Origin: Flavobacterium hankyongi
GTDB taxonomy: Bacteria; Bacteroidota; Bacteroidia; Flavobacteriales; Flavobacteriaceae
Direction of reading: 5' to 3'
NCBI RefSeq assembly: GCF_036840915.1
Contig: NZ_CP085725.1
Location: forward strand, 1,488,001 to 1,552,000
Length of the DNA stretch: 64,000 nucleotides
Part shown: one piece after another, positions 53,952 to 63,283 of the stretch
Layout: each line of letters opens with the position of its first letter
Position numbering within the stretch: the stretch's first letter is position 1
Notes under the pieces: generated by a model
Told to the model about the DNA's origin: nothing
The model's input: the letters and a program-made list of their open reading frames with translations, nothing else
Databases searched by the model: none
Made by a program: the position numbers and the translations under genes

Positions 53952-56900
53952 TTATTTGGTTTTTTCAATTAGCTTGCGTCTAATATAAACAATTATCGAA
54001 AACGTTATGAAAAAAATTAACACATATCCATAAATTTTAACATTTTGTTTCTCACCAGAAGCATATGAATGCAGACCACTTAAGTGAAAATTAACCCCGA
54101 AGTAAGTCATTAGAATAGAAGCAAATGCTAGTACACTCATGAAATTATAGATGAATTTGCCACGCAAAGCAGGAACAAAACGCATATGAATTACAAAAGC
54201 ATAAACCATTATACTGATTAACGCCCAAGTTTCTTTTGGATCCCAACCCCAATAACGTCCCCAACTTTCATTTGCCCATTGACCTCCCAAAAAGTTACCT
54301 ATTGTAAGCATCACTAAACCAACGGTTAACGCCATTTCGTTAATATAAGTTATTTCCTTAATATTAAGATCCATTACTTTTTTATTCTCCTTAGTAGTAA
54401 ACAGCATCAATAACATAGCTACCAAACCTAAAATTGCTCCTAATGCAAAAGGACCATAACTAGCCACAATCACTGCTACGTGAATCATCAACCAATAAGA
54501 ATTTAGTACAGGTTGCAAATTCGCAATTTCAGGATCCATCCAACTCCAATGTGCCACCATTAAAATCATAGCTGCAACAAATGCTGTTGATGCCACAGTT
54601 AATTTGGATTTTCTACCAAAAGCCAATCCAAAGAACATTATTGACCAACCCACATATATCATTGACTCATAGGCGTTACTCCAAGGTGCATGTCCAGAAA
54701 TATACCATCTGGCAATTAATCCAGCTGTATGCAATAAGAACAACAAAGCGATGATTCCATGAAAAACATTAATAGTAACTGAAACCCATTTCTTTTTGTT
54801 GAATATATTAATGATTACAAATAAAAACATTAATAATCCCGCATAGATATACCAAGAATAAAGCTTTTTAAAGACATCATATTTATTATATGCTACTTCA
54901 AGACCAATTTGTTTGTCTGTAGGTCGAACTTCATAGCCATACTTTTTCTGGTACTTATCTAATCCAACTACTAAACTATTAGCCAGTTTATAATCGTTTG
55001 ATAAAGCGGCTTTATCTAACGAATTTAAATAAAATGGTAATACATTTTTTATTGTATCTAAAGCCGTATTAGTTGTCTCATTGAGTTCAAGATAACTTAC
55101 CCATTTATTGTTTTTGTCATACGGTTTAGGAAAAATCTTTAATATTTGTCCACTTAAAGCCGAATACAAAAGATTTACTTTTCTATCTGCATCGATAAAA
55201 TCTTTTTCAAACTGAGTTGGCACAGCTGCTTTGTATGCTTTATCTATTTGATTAGTTAACTTATAATTTCCTTTTTCATCAAAAAAATCAATCATTTTAG
55301 CATACTTTGCTTCTTTATCTACTCCAATAACTTTTCTGATACTATCATTTCCTTTTTTCAAGAAAATAATTGGTACTTCATACCAAACTTGTGGAAATTG
55401 CGTAATTGACAAAAATACTTGGTCAGCATTCATGTCTTTGTACGTATCACTTTTACTTACTTTACGAAGTAATTCAGATGAAAAAGTATTGATAGGCTTC
55501 ATACGACCACCTTCATCCTGAATAACAAGTCGTCCAAACTTTTCTGCGTGTTCTGTTGGCACTAAAAATTTATTTAGTATGGAATCTATTTGTTTTTCAG
55601 TAACCTTTTGGTGTGCATGATTATCATGCTGTGCAAAACCAGCGAATGAAAATAATAGAATGATTACAGAAAGTGCCGATTTTTTAATTCGTATTTTATC
55701 CAATTTTTCTTTAAGTTCCCCAAAACGAGAATACTTGGTAAATAAAATTGCCATCATCCCAAAATATAATAAAAAGTATCCTATATATGTTATCCAAGTT
55801 CCCCAAAAATCATGGTTAACTGATAATTTAGTTCCTTTTTCATCTGGATCGAAGCCTGCTTGAAAAAAACGATATCCTTTATAATCTAAAATATTATTCA
55901 TGAAAATTCGAGCATCAAATGGTTTCTCATCTTGAATTGTTACTTGACTTTCAAAAGCAGAATAACTCTTTTCTGTTCCAGGGTATTTAGACGCAATGAA
56001 TTTATTAAGCTTTATTTTAAAAGGTAAGTCATATACTTTACTACCAAAAATAACAGTGTAATCTAAATCGCCAATTTTAAAACTTTGTGGCTCACTTATT
56101 TTTCCTTTTGAACCTAATAATGTGATTGTTTTTTCTTGATTTTGGTTAGAAATTTTTAACACTAAAGCATCATCCGTTTCTTTATCCTTATAATCACCGT
56201 TAGATTTATACTCTTTGATTCCTTTTAATGCGGCTTCTGGAAATACAAACTGTGCTCCTCCTACATTATACAATGATCGGTACATTAAATCAGCTTTAGT
56301 ATCTTTTACAACATTTCCTTTGAACTGATCAGCCATACGCATGAAATTACCATCAAAAGGTGTCTCTATTGTAGAGATTTTATCATTTATAGTAATATTT
56401 ACGGCTCCTTTTGTATACTTATTGAGCGCGAATAAAATATTATGAATACTTTGAACTTCCCCTTCTTTCAAATAATGTTCATGACGACCACCTTGACCAG
56501 CTTCAACCATTTTTAGATATAAAACGCCTTTGTCATCTTGTTTTATGGTTTCTTTTGCTCCCATAATATAATCTAGAAGCTCAACTTTAAAAGGAATTTT
56601 ACTAAACTGATACTCGTCTGTAAAAGTGTTATCTACAGCTCCAGAAAGCAGTAACGGTTTTTCAAATGTTCGTCTTTTAGTTTCACCTTCATGTTGACCA
56701 TCAACATACAGAGTAAGATAAGTCCTGTCAGAAAAAAACTGACTTTCAGTAGCTCCTTCTCTTATAGGCATCATTCCTTCATAACTAATATATCTTGTTA
56801 CGAAAGCTCCCAAAAGAATTAAAATAAATGACAGATGCAGCGTTAAAGTTGCCCATTTTTCTTTTTTATACAACTGATATCTTTTTATATTACCTAAAAA

Positions 56901-57083
56901 GTTAATCATAAAGAAAAACATGATTACTTCGAACCACCAGGAATTGTAAATTATGATTCTAGCTGTGTCTGTATTGTAAGCATCTTCAATAAAAGTTCCT
57001 GCTGCCATGGCTGCTGCAAATACAATAAATAAAACAGCCATAAGTTTTGTTGAAAATAGGAAGGAGAATATTTTTTTGTCCAT
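53952..57083 (-). CDS. ccsBA: Fused ResB/CcsA cytochrome c assembly protein
   Basis: System II cytochrome c maturation needs CcsB (ResB) and CcsA to deliver heme to apocytochrome c. Here both are fused in 1043 residues. Residues 1-470 are ResB-like, with FSFLFSTKLMAVLFIVFAAAMAAGTFIEDAYNT and several transmembrane helices. A periplasmic linker contains HDNHAHQKVTEKQIDSIL. The CcsA half from about residue 750 contains the tryptophan-rich heme-handling motif WGRYWGWDPKETWALISI. Such CcsBA fusions are known from Bacteroidota and epsilonproteobacteria. A glutathione peroxidase-like gene follows 2 bases later. A candidate -7 box is at 57110-57117. Confidence 0.92.
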   Translation of the reverse strand: MDKKIFSFLFSTKLMAVLFIVFAAAMAAGTFIEDAYNTDTARIIIYNSWWFEVIMFFFMINFLGNIKRYQLYKKEKWATLTLHLSFILILLGAFVTRYISYEGMMPIREGATESQFFSDRTYLTLYVDGQHEGETKRRTFEKPLLLSGAVDNTFTDEYQFSKIPFKVELLDYIMGAKETIKQDDKGVLYLKMVEAGQGGRHEHYLKEGEVQSIHNILFALNKYTKGAVNITINDKISTIETPFDGNFMRMADQFKGNVVKDTKADLMYRSLYNVGGAQFVFPEAALKGIKEYKSNGDYKDKETDDALVLKISNQNQEKTITLLGSKGKISEPQSFKIGDLDYTVIFGSKVYDLPFKIKLNKFIASKYPGTEKSYSAFESQVTIQDEKPFDARIFMNNILDYKGYRFFQAGFDPDEKGTKLSVNHDFWGTWITYIGYFLLYFGMMAILFTKYSRFGELKEKLDKIRIKKSALSVIILLFSFAGFAQHDNHAHQKVTEKQIDSILNKFLVPTEHAEKFGRLVIQDEGGRMKPINTFSSELLRKVSKSDTYKDMNADQVFLSITQFPQVWYEVPIIFLKKGNDSIRKVIGVDKEAKYAKMIDFFDEKGNYKLTNQIDKAYKAAVPTQFEKDFIDADRKVNLLYSALSGQILKIFPKPYDKNNKWVSYLELNETTNTALDTIKNVLPFYLNSLDKAALSNDYKLANSLVVGLDKYQKKYGYEVRPTDKQIGLEVAYNKYDVFKKLYSWYIYAGLLMFLFVIINIFNKKKWVSVTINVFHGIIALLFLLHTAGLIARWYISGHAPWSNAYESMIYVGWSIMFFGLAFGRKSKLTVASTAFVAAMILMVAHWSWMDPEIANLQPVLNSYWLMIHVAVIVASYGPFALGAILGLVAMLLMLFTTKENKKVMDLNIKEITYINEMALTVGLVMLTIGNFLGGQWANESWGRYWGWDPKETWALISIMVYAFVIHMRFVPALRGKFIYNFMSVLAFASILMTYFGVNFHLSGLHSYASGEKQNVKIYGYVLIFFITFSIIVYIRRKLIEKTK

Positions 57084-57173
57084 TAGTTTGGATTATATTT
57101 TTAGTGCAACAAAAATACTCAATTTGTTATTGTAAAGCATTATTGGTTGGAACTTTATCATGTTAAAAAAAAC

Positions 57174-57206
57174 AAAAAAGGCGAAACAAATGTTTCGCCT
57201 TTTTTT
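57174..57206 (-). terminator. Intrinsic terminator
   Basis: AAAAAAGGCGAAACA and TGTTTCGCCTTTTTT form a perfect 15-bp stem with an AA loop. Placed 17 bases past the stop of the gene at 57223, it isolates that gene from ccsBA. Confidence 0.9.
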
Positions 57207-57222
57207 AAAACTTTATTGATAA

Positions 57223-57663
57223 TTAGATTTTCTCGAAAAGTTTTTTCACATCTTCAACAGACATTATTTGAGAAATTCCTGTAGATTGAGTAACCTTGTT
57301 AGTAGTCATGAATTGAACTCCTAATTTACTTGTTGTTTTTGTGTAATGTAACCAAACATAATCGTTAGGTAATTCTAATTTAATATCATAGATTGGGTTT
57401 GCATTAAATCCATCAATGATAATTTTATAGAAATTTTCAAAATCATTCTCAACGTTTTTAAATGAAAAGTTTCTAATGCTTTCATCTTCTTTGTTTTCGA
57501 TATTTTTATAGAAAAAAGTATACTGTGATCCTTCTTTTTGAATATAAACATCATTTGTACCTACTCTTCCTAATTTTTCTAAAGGAGTAGTTGGTAATAC
57601 CTTAATTTGGCTAAATGCCATACAACTTAAAAGAAGTGCAAGAGCTGTAATGATTTTTTTCAT
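57223..57663 (-). CDS. Exported protein of unknown function
   Basis: The start at 57663 gives a signal peptide (MKKIITALALLLSCMAFSQ) and 146 residues; MTMKK at 57669 is an alternative. The mature part is beta-strand-rich (YTFFYKNIENKEDESIRNFSFKNVE) with an amphipathic C-terminus, and shows no motif I can name. It is a single gene with its own terminator. A candidate -7 box (minus strand TATGTTTG) is at 57691-57698. Confidence 0.7.
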   Translation of the reverse strand: MKKIITALALLLSCMAFSQIKVLPTTPLEKLGRVGTNDVYIQKEGSQYTFFYKNIENKEDESIRNFSFKNVENDFENFYKIIIDGFNANPIYDIKLELPNDYVWLHYTKTTSKLGVQFMTTNKVTQSTGISQIMSVEDVKKLFEKI

Positions 57664-57843
57664 GGTCATTGGGTTAAAATTAATATTTGCCAAACATAAC
57701 AAAAAAATGTTTTTGTAAAAAATTTAAAAAATTATTTATCAACAACTTAATAGTTAAAAAATGTAAATTAAAAAAATCAACCTTTTGTACAATTGAATAA
57801 TTATCTTTAAAAACATTACTTTGTAAAATATAACTCATTCAAA

Positions 57844-58467
57844 ATGATTACAATTTGTATTATTGAAGACATTCTAGACATTCTCAACGAATTAGAATCA
57901 ATTATTAAAAAAGACAATCGTTTTAATCTACTCAAAAGTTTCACTAATGCTGAAGACGCTATAAACGAAATCCCTTCATTGAATCCAAGTTTGGTATTGA
58001 CTGACATTAATTTGCCACAAAAGTCTGGAATTGATTGTTTGATGGAAATAAAACCAAATTCTCCTGAAATACAATTTATAATGTTTACTATATATGAAGA
58101 TAGTGACCAGGTATTTGATGCCTTAAAGGCGGGAGCTAGTGGATATATACTAAAAAATACATCTCCAGAAAAAATCATAGATTCATTGATAGAACTTTAT
58201 GATGGCGGAAGTCCAATGTCGCCTAAAATAGCTCGAAAAGTTTTAAGTTCATTTTCATATGATGCTTCTAAAAATAATGTTTTAGATTTAATTAGTAAAC
58301 GTGAGCATGAAGTTTTAGTATTATTAAGTAAAGGTTTTTTATATAAAGAAATCGCAGATAAACTAAATATTTCTATAAGTACGGTTAAAAGACATTTGAA
58401 CCATATTTATCAAAAACTACAAGTACAAAATAAAACTGAAGCCATAAACAAAATGTTGGGACGATAA
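57844..58467 (+). CDS. NarL/LuxR-type response regulator
   Basis: The 207-residue protein has a receiver domain with the acidic pocket ED at 8-9, phosphoacceptor Asp54 in VLTDINLPQKSG, and the Thr/Lys pair (FTIYED; SGYILKNTS). A LuxR-type helix-turn-helix starts near residue 143 (ISKREHEVLVLLSKGFLYKEIADKLNISISTVKRHL). It regulates transcription when phosphorylated. The partner kinase gene begins 11 bases downstream, so the pair forms one two-component system. No TAnnTTTG promoter box is evident in the 180 bases upstream. Confidence 0.92.
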   Translation: MITICIIEDILDILNELESIIKKDNRFNLLKSFTNAEDAINEIPSLNPSLVLTDINLPQKSGIDCLMEIKPNSPEIQFIMFTIYEDSDQVFDALKAGASGYILKNTSPEKIIDSLIELYDGGSPMSPKIARKVLSSFSYDASKNNVLDLISKREHEVLVLLSKGFLYKEIADKLNISISTVKRHLNHIYQKLQVQNKTEAINKMLGR

Positions 58468-58478
58468 ATTTACGATCA

Positions 58479-60374
58479 ATGAATCTTAAAAAAACTTTTT
58501 TGCTGTTTTTATTCTTGCTTTTTAATACTCTTTATTCACAAACATTTATGAATAAAGACAGCTTATTATCATTAATAAAAACAAAAAAAGACACTTCATT
58601 AGTTCAATTATATATAGACATAGGACAACAATATGAAGGAAACATTATTGATTCTTCTAAATATTATTATTTCAAAGCTCGCGATTTGAGTAGACAATTA
58701 AATTATGTTAGAGGTGAATTAAATTTTATTGCGAACTATACTTTCATCCTAAACAATGAAGGTGACTTCAAACAGTCGCTTTTTTTAAACAAAAAGGCTA
58801 TTGCATTAGCAAAGCGACTAAAAGACAATAAATACATAGGAAAAGCTTATGCAAATACTGGAGCTTCTTATCAGTTGATGGGAAAATATGAAGAGGCAAT
58901 AAATTATATGATTGCTTCATCAAAAATTTTTAAAAAACTAAACATAAACCAATATCAAGCAAATTTATACTTAAACATAGGTGTAATTTACAATGAACTT
59001 GGTCAAAATGACAAATATTTATATTACTCTAAAAAAGCCGAAACAATTTTTAGAGAATTAAATATGGTTAATGAATTATGTATGGCTCTCAACAACAAAG
59101 GCATTGCATATATTTTTTTAGATAACCTTAAAGAAGCTGAAGCGCCACTAAATGAAGCTTTAATTAAAAGCAAACAAATAAACAACCAGAATTTATATGC
59201 AACATCATTACTTAATATTTGTGATTTAAAAATAAAATCGAGAAAATTCAATGAGATAAAACCCTATGCCGAAGAAGCTCTTAAAATAGCTCAGGAAATA
59301 AATTTTTTAGAAAGTAAAATACTTGCTTTAAAAGGACTCGGAATTTACTATCTACATCAAAAAGATTATGATAAAGCACAGTTTTATGCTTTAAATTCAT
59401 TCAATGAGGCAGAAAAATATGAAAACAAGTCTAGATTATACGAAACATTAATTTTACTATCAGAAATAGCTTTTAGCAAACAAAATCCTTCAAAGGGAAG
59501 TTATCTAAAATTTAAAGCAGATTCTATCTCAAATGTTATAAAACTAGATGAAACAAGAAATAAAATTGAAGATCTTAAGCTCAAATATGAAACCGAAAAA
59601 AAAGAACTTAAAATTAAAAACCTAACTCAAGAGAATGATATTCAAAACTTAAAAATAAAACGTCGTTTTTGGATAATGCTAACATTAAGTCTCATTTTAT
59701 TGAGTTTGGCATATTTTGCATTCCTACAGTTTAAAAATTTCAAAACAAAAAAAGAACTACTTATAGAACAACAAAAAACAGCTGTAGCAGAAGAACGACT
59801 TCGTATAGCTAGTGATATGCACGATGATGTAGGCACAGGACTGAGCAGAATTAGATATATTATAAACTCGATAAAGGAAGGAAATACACCTCCTCAAGAA
59901 GGTTTAAATAAAGTAACCGAAATAAGTGACGATTCTATTGGGAAAATGAGTGAAATAATTTGGGCTCTTAATGAAAATAATCAAAATCTTGAAGAACTAA
60001 TATATCACATTCGCTCAAACTCTTATGAAATGGTAGAAAACGCCAACATAAACTTCACTGGTGAACTACCTGAAACAATACCCAACATAAGCTTTGGATG
60101 GATGCGAAACAGAAACACCTATTTACTTGTTAAGGAAACAATAAACAATGCCATTAAACACTCAAACGCAAAAAATATTTATTTGAAATTTGAAATTGAT
60201 TTAAAACTAAAAATTATCATATCAGATGATGGAAAAGGATTTGACAGTTCAAAAAAGTATCCAGGAAACGGTTTGAATAATTATGCTAAAAGAATTGAAA
60301 AACTTGGAGGCAGTTACAACATAAACTCCGAAATTGGAAAAGGAACCACAATAGAATACAATATTCCATTATAA
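58479..60374 (+). CDS. Sensor histidine kinase with N-terminal TPR region
   Basis: The 631-residue kinase begins with a signal-like segment (MNLKKTFLLFLFLLFNTLYS). An exported TPR superhelix covers about residues 30-340, with units such as AYANTGASYQLMGKYEEAINYM and ALNNKGIAYIFLDNLKEAEAPLNEAL. A coiled coil, one transmembrane helix (about 397-417), and a HisKA_3 domain with His448 in SDMHDDVGTG follow. The C-terminal ATPase has VKETINNAIKHSNA, DDGKGFD and GNGLNNYAKR. It phosphorylates the response regulator encoded just upstream. TPR sensors of this kind in Bacteroidota probably sense protein or peptide ligands; the signal is unknown. Confidence 0.92.
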   Translation: MNLKKTFLLFLFLLFNTLYSQTFMNKDSLLSLIKTKKDTSLVQLYIDIGQQYEGNIIDSSKYYYFKARDLSRQLNYVRGELNFIANYTFILNNEGDFKQSLFLNKKAIALAKRLKDNKYIGKAYANTGASYQLMGKYEEAINYMIASSKIFKKLNINQYQANLYLNIGVIYNELGQNDKYLYYSKKAETIFRELNMVNELCMALNNKGIAYIFLDNLKEAEAPLNEALIKSKQINNQNLYATSLLNICDLKIKSRKFNEIKPYAEEALKIAQEINFLESKILALKGLGIYYLHQKDYDKAQFYALNSFNEAEKYENKSRLYETLILLSEIAFSKQNPSKGSYLKFKADSISNVIKLDETRNKIEDLKLKYETEKKELKIKNLTQENDIQNLKIKRRFWIMLTLSLILLSLAYFAFLQFKNFKTKKELLIEQQKTAVAEERLRIASDMHDDVGTGLSRIRYIINSIKEGNTPPQEGLNKVTEISDDSIGKMSEIIWALNENNQNLEELIYHIRSNSYEMVENANINFTGELPETIPNISFGWMRNRNTYLLVKETINNAIKHSNAKNIYLKFEIDLKLKIIISDDGKGFDSSKKYPGNGLNNYAKRIEKLGGSYNINSEIGKGTTIEYNIPL

Positions 60375-60392
60375 ACAAATTTTAATTTTTAA

Positions 60393-60435
60393 AGAAAGGG
60401 AGCAAATTTATTATTTACTCCCTTTCTCATTTTAA
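60393..60435 (+). terminator. Probable intrinsic terminator
   Basis: AGAAAGGGAG and CTCCCTTTCT form a 10-bp stem around a 15-base AT-rich loop, followed by CATTTTA. It lies just after the sensor kinase and separates it from the lipoprotein gene. Confidence 0.6.
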
Positions 60436-60511
60436 AAATGGTACAAAAGGTTGATTGACAGGTGATACTCTCAAAAGTAATTTTACATCATAATTAGTAA
60501 ACTAAAAAATC

Positions 60512-61903
60512 ATGAAAACACTAAAACTATTATTTTTATCAATATGCATGGTTGCATTTAATTCGTGTTCAGAAGATAGCGAGACTACTCCAATTGAACA
60601 ATTAAAAGTTGAAACAAACATTCCATCAGACATTACAGAAACAACTGCAACATTAGGAGGCAAAGTATTAATCGTTGGAGATAAACCAATTATAGAAACA
60701 GGGATTTGTATTTCTTATGACATTAACCCAACACTTGAAGACCCTAACGATATGACAATCAATATTGATTTGGCAAATAATTTCTTTTCTGATAACTTTT
60801 CTGGATTTGATCCAGCAACATCTTATCATGTTAGAGCTTATGCTAAAACATCCGAAAAAACAGTGTATGGAGAGGATAAAAGTTTTACAACTTTAGGATC
60901 ATCAGGTTGTCAAATTGTTAATGTTTCAGGTACTATTTCTTCTCCAACTACATGGACATCTGATAAAGTATATGTTCTTACCAGCAATGTATCTGTAACA
61001 TCTTCATTAACAATTGAACCAGGTACAATCATTAAACTTCAAAATGCAACTTTAAGAACTGATTCTAGCGGAACAATTATAGCTAACGGCACAAGTACTA
61101 ATCGCATCGTTTTTACTTCACTTTCAGACGATAGCTTTTGTGGGGACACTAATAATGATGGAAATGCAACATTACCACAAAAAGGAGATTGGAAAAGTTT
61201 GTACTTAAATAGTTCAGCTACAACATCATTTAAATATTGTGACTTTTTATATGCAGGAGGAAACGATGGAGGTTACAACAATTCAGTATTAATTAGTGTA
61301 GTTGGTTATAAATTTGAATTTGACAATTGTACTTTCGTGCATTCTTTATCAAGTTCTAATTCGACAGCTTTTGCTTTTCATGGTGGATCATATATGATTG
61401 ACAACACAGTTTCTAAATTTACAAACAATGCTTTCTACGATTGTGATAGACCTATTTATTTAAATTCATATTATACTTTAAACACAAATAATATTTTTCA
61501 TAACCCCGCTAATGTCAATCAAAAAAATGCCCGAAATGGTATTTGGTTGTACAACACCACTAATCAAGGAGCCACGGTTTCTTGGAATATTAGTGAAGTA
61601 CCTTATGTAGTTTCTGCGTTTTTTAATGGAGGTGGTAGCGGTGCCACAGACACTGTTAATATAGGACCTAATGTTATAGTAAAATTTGCTGGCGCTAGTG
61701 CGGGAATCTCAAAAGGCAATTCAAGAACTGTAAATATTGGTACTGGAGCTGTATTTACTTCCATTAAAGATGACTCAAAAGGTGGAGACACTAATGGTGA
61801 CGGTAATGCAACCATGCCTGCTAGTGGTGATTGGGACGGTTACTGGAATTACAGCAACGGAAGTTGGATATCTGGAGGTTATATTTTCTATGCTGCTCAT
61901 TAA
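60512..61903 (+). CDS. Surface lipoprotein with beta-sandwich and beta-helix-like regions
   Basis: The 463-residue protein has a lipoprotein signal ending NSC (Cys19). Residues 30-130 resemble a fibronectin-like sandwich with IPSDITETTATLGGKVLIVGDKPIIETGICIS and YHVRAYAKTSEKTVYGE, typical of Bacteroidota surface lipoproteins. The rest repeats short strands with N/D-rich turns (FEFDNCTFVHS, FTNNAFYDCDRPIYLNS, TNNIFHNPANV), consistent with a right-handed parallel beta-helix. A DTNNDGN stretch near residue 212 and DTNGDGN near 428 look like calcium sites. It may bind or cleave a polysaccharide, but no catalytic motif is seen. It follows the two-component pair. Confidence 0.75.
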   Translation: MKTLKLLFLSICMVAFNSCSEDSETTPIEQLKVETNIPSDITETTATLGGKVLIVGDKPIIETGICISYDINPTLEDPNDMTINIDLANNFFSDNFSGFDPATSYHVRAYAKTSEKTVYGEDKSFTTLGSSGCQIVNVSGTISSPTTWTSDKVYVLTSNVSVTSSLTIEPGTIIKLQNATLRTDSSGTIIANGTSTNRIVFTSLSDDSFCGDTNNDGNATLPQKGDWKSLYLNSSATTSFKYCDFLYAGGNDGGYNNSVLISVVGYKFEFDNCTFVHSLSSSNSTAFAFHGGSYMIDNTVSKFTNNAFYDCDRPIYLNSYYTLNTNNIFHNPANVNQKNARNGIWLYNTTNQGATVSWNISEVPYVVSAFFNGGGSGATDTVNIGPNVIVKFAGASAGISKGNSRTVNIGTGAVFTSIKDDSKGGDTNGDGNATMPASGDWDGYWNYSNGSWISGGYIFYAAH

Positions 61904-61998
61904 AAAATAATGATTCTTAAAAAATTATTTCATACTTAATTTATTGTTAGTTATAAAAAGGTTTTACTCTAGTGAAACCTTTTTATTATTTTAGCCAA

Positions 61999-62763
61999 AT
62001 GATTCGGATAGTAATTATTGGTTCAGGAAATGTCGCGCAACACTTGATTTCAGCTTTTAAAAAAAGTACAGATATTGAAGTGATTCAAGTTTATTCAAGA
62101 AGTAACAATTTAGATAATTCAATTATTTCTTCAGAAAAAGTAACTAATGATATAACTGCAATTAAAGAGGCTGATTTATACATTATATCTGTTACAGATA
62201 ATTCGATTGCAGAAGTTTCAGGAAATTTACCTTTTAACAATAAACTAGTTGTACATACTTCGGGGACAACTTCAATGGACATCTTAAATAATAAAAACAG
62301 AAAAGGTGTTTTTTATCCTTTGCAAACTTTTACAAAAGGTAAAGAAGTCGATTTTAAAGAAATCCCTATTTGTTTAGAAGCTCAAAATGAAGAAGATTAT
62401 ACTTTTTTACAGAAAGTAGCGCAAACTATATCTGAAAAAGCAATAAAAATAACGTCAGAACAGCGAAAAGCCATTCATGTTTCGGCAGTATTTGTTTGTA
62501 ATTTTGTAAATCATTTGTACCAAATAGGAAATGAAATTTGTATGCAAAACAATATTCCTTTTGAAATTCTTCACCCACTTATTGAAGAAACAGCAAATAA
62601 AATCAAAACTCTTTCTCCAATTGAAGCACAAACAGGACCTGCTAAAAGAAATGATACCGAAACCATTAATACACACTTGAATTTTTTATCAAACGAAACC
62701 AATAAAGAAATCTATAAATTACTAACAAAATCTATTATAGACACCCATGTCAAAAAGCTATAA
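61999..62763 (+). CDS. Rossmann-fold protein of the DUF2520 family
   Basis: The ATG at 61999 gives MIRIVIIGSGNVAQHLISAF, the NAD(P)-binding Rossmann start with GSGNVA, and 254 residues; the longer frame adds nine unrelated residues. Other features are VIQVYSRSN, LYIISVTDNSIAEVSGNLP and LVVHTSGTTSMDIL. The C-terminal helical DUF2520 part carries HVSAVFVCNFVNHLYQIG and TGPAKRNDTETI. It resembles pyrroline-carboxylate and beta-hydroxyacid dehydrogenases but has no defined activity. Its 3' end overlaps the phosphatase gene by 17 bases, indicating an operon. Confidence 0.85.
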   Translation: MIRIVIIGSGNVAQHLISAFKKSTDIEVIQVYSRSNNLDNSIISSEKVTNDITAIKEADLYIISVTDNSIAEVSGNLPFNNKLVVHTSGTTSMDILNNKNRKGVFYPLQTFTKGKEVDFKEIPICLEAQNEEDYTFLQKVAQTISEKAIKITSEQRKAIHVSAVFVCNFVNHLYQIGNEICMQNNIPFEILHPLIEETANKIKTLSPIEAQTGPAKRNDTETINTHLNFLSNETNKEIYKLLTKSIIDTHVKKL

Positions 62764-63274
62764 AGAACTTATGAACGACATCACCACATTTATTTTTGAT
62801 GTCGATGGAGTATTAACTGATGGAACTGTACATGTTTCTCAAACTGGCGAAATGCTCCGCGAAATGAATATTCGTGACGGATTTGCAATGAAAGCAGCCA
62901 TAGAAAGCAATTATCATATTTGCATAATTTCTGGAGGAAGCAACGAAGGCGTTCGTATTAGACTTCGTAATTTAGGAATAAAAGATATTTATTTAGGATC
63001 TCCAGATAAAGTAGAAACCTTTAAAGAATATTGTGACATTTATAACATCAAACCCGAACAAGTATTGTATATGGGTGATGATATTCCAGATTATCACGTA
63101 ATGAAATTAGTAGGATTACCAACATGCCCGCAAGACGCAAGCCCAGAGATAAAAGAAATATCTAACTACATTTCACACAAAAATGGCGGTAAAGGTGCTG
63201 TTAGGGATGTGATTGAACAAGTGATGAAAGTTCAAGATAAATGGAATACTTACTTTAACGGAAAACACGATTAA
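62747..63274 (+). CDS. KdsC-like HAD phosphatase
   Basis: The 175-residue phosphatase contains FIFDVDGVLTDGTV with the nucleophile and acid/base Asp. It continues with MNIRDGFAMKAAIES, CIISGGSNEGVRIRLRNLGI and MGDDIPDYHVMKLVGLPTCPQDA. Length and motifs match the 3-deoxy-D-manno-octulosonate 8-phosphate phosphatase (KdsC) group, which supplies Kdo for lipopolysaccharide. Related HAD proteins hydrolyse other sugar phosphates, so the substrate is a family-based assignment. It overlaps the DUF2520 gene by 17 bases and is followed after 9 bases by a UbiA gene. Confidence 0.85.
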   Translation: MSKSYKELMNDITTFIFDVDGVLTDGTVHVSQTGEMLREMNIRDGFAMKAAIESNYHICIISGGSNEGVRIRLRNLGIKDIYLGSPDKVETFKEYCDIYNIKPEQVLYMGDDIPDYHVMKLVGLPTCPQDASPEIKEISNYISHKNGGKGAVRDVIEQVMKVQDKWNTYFNGKHD

Positions 63275-63283
63275 TAACATAAA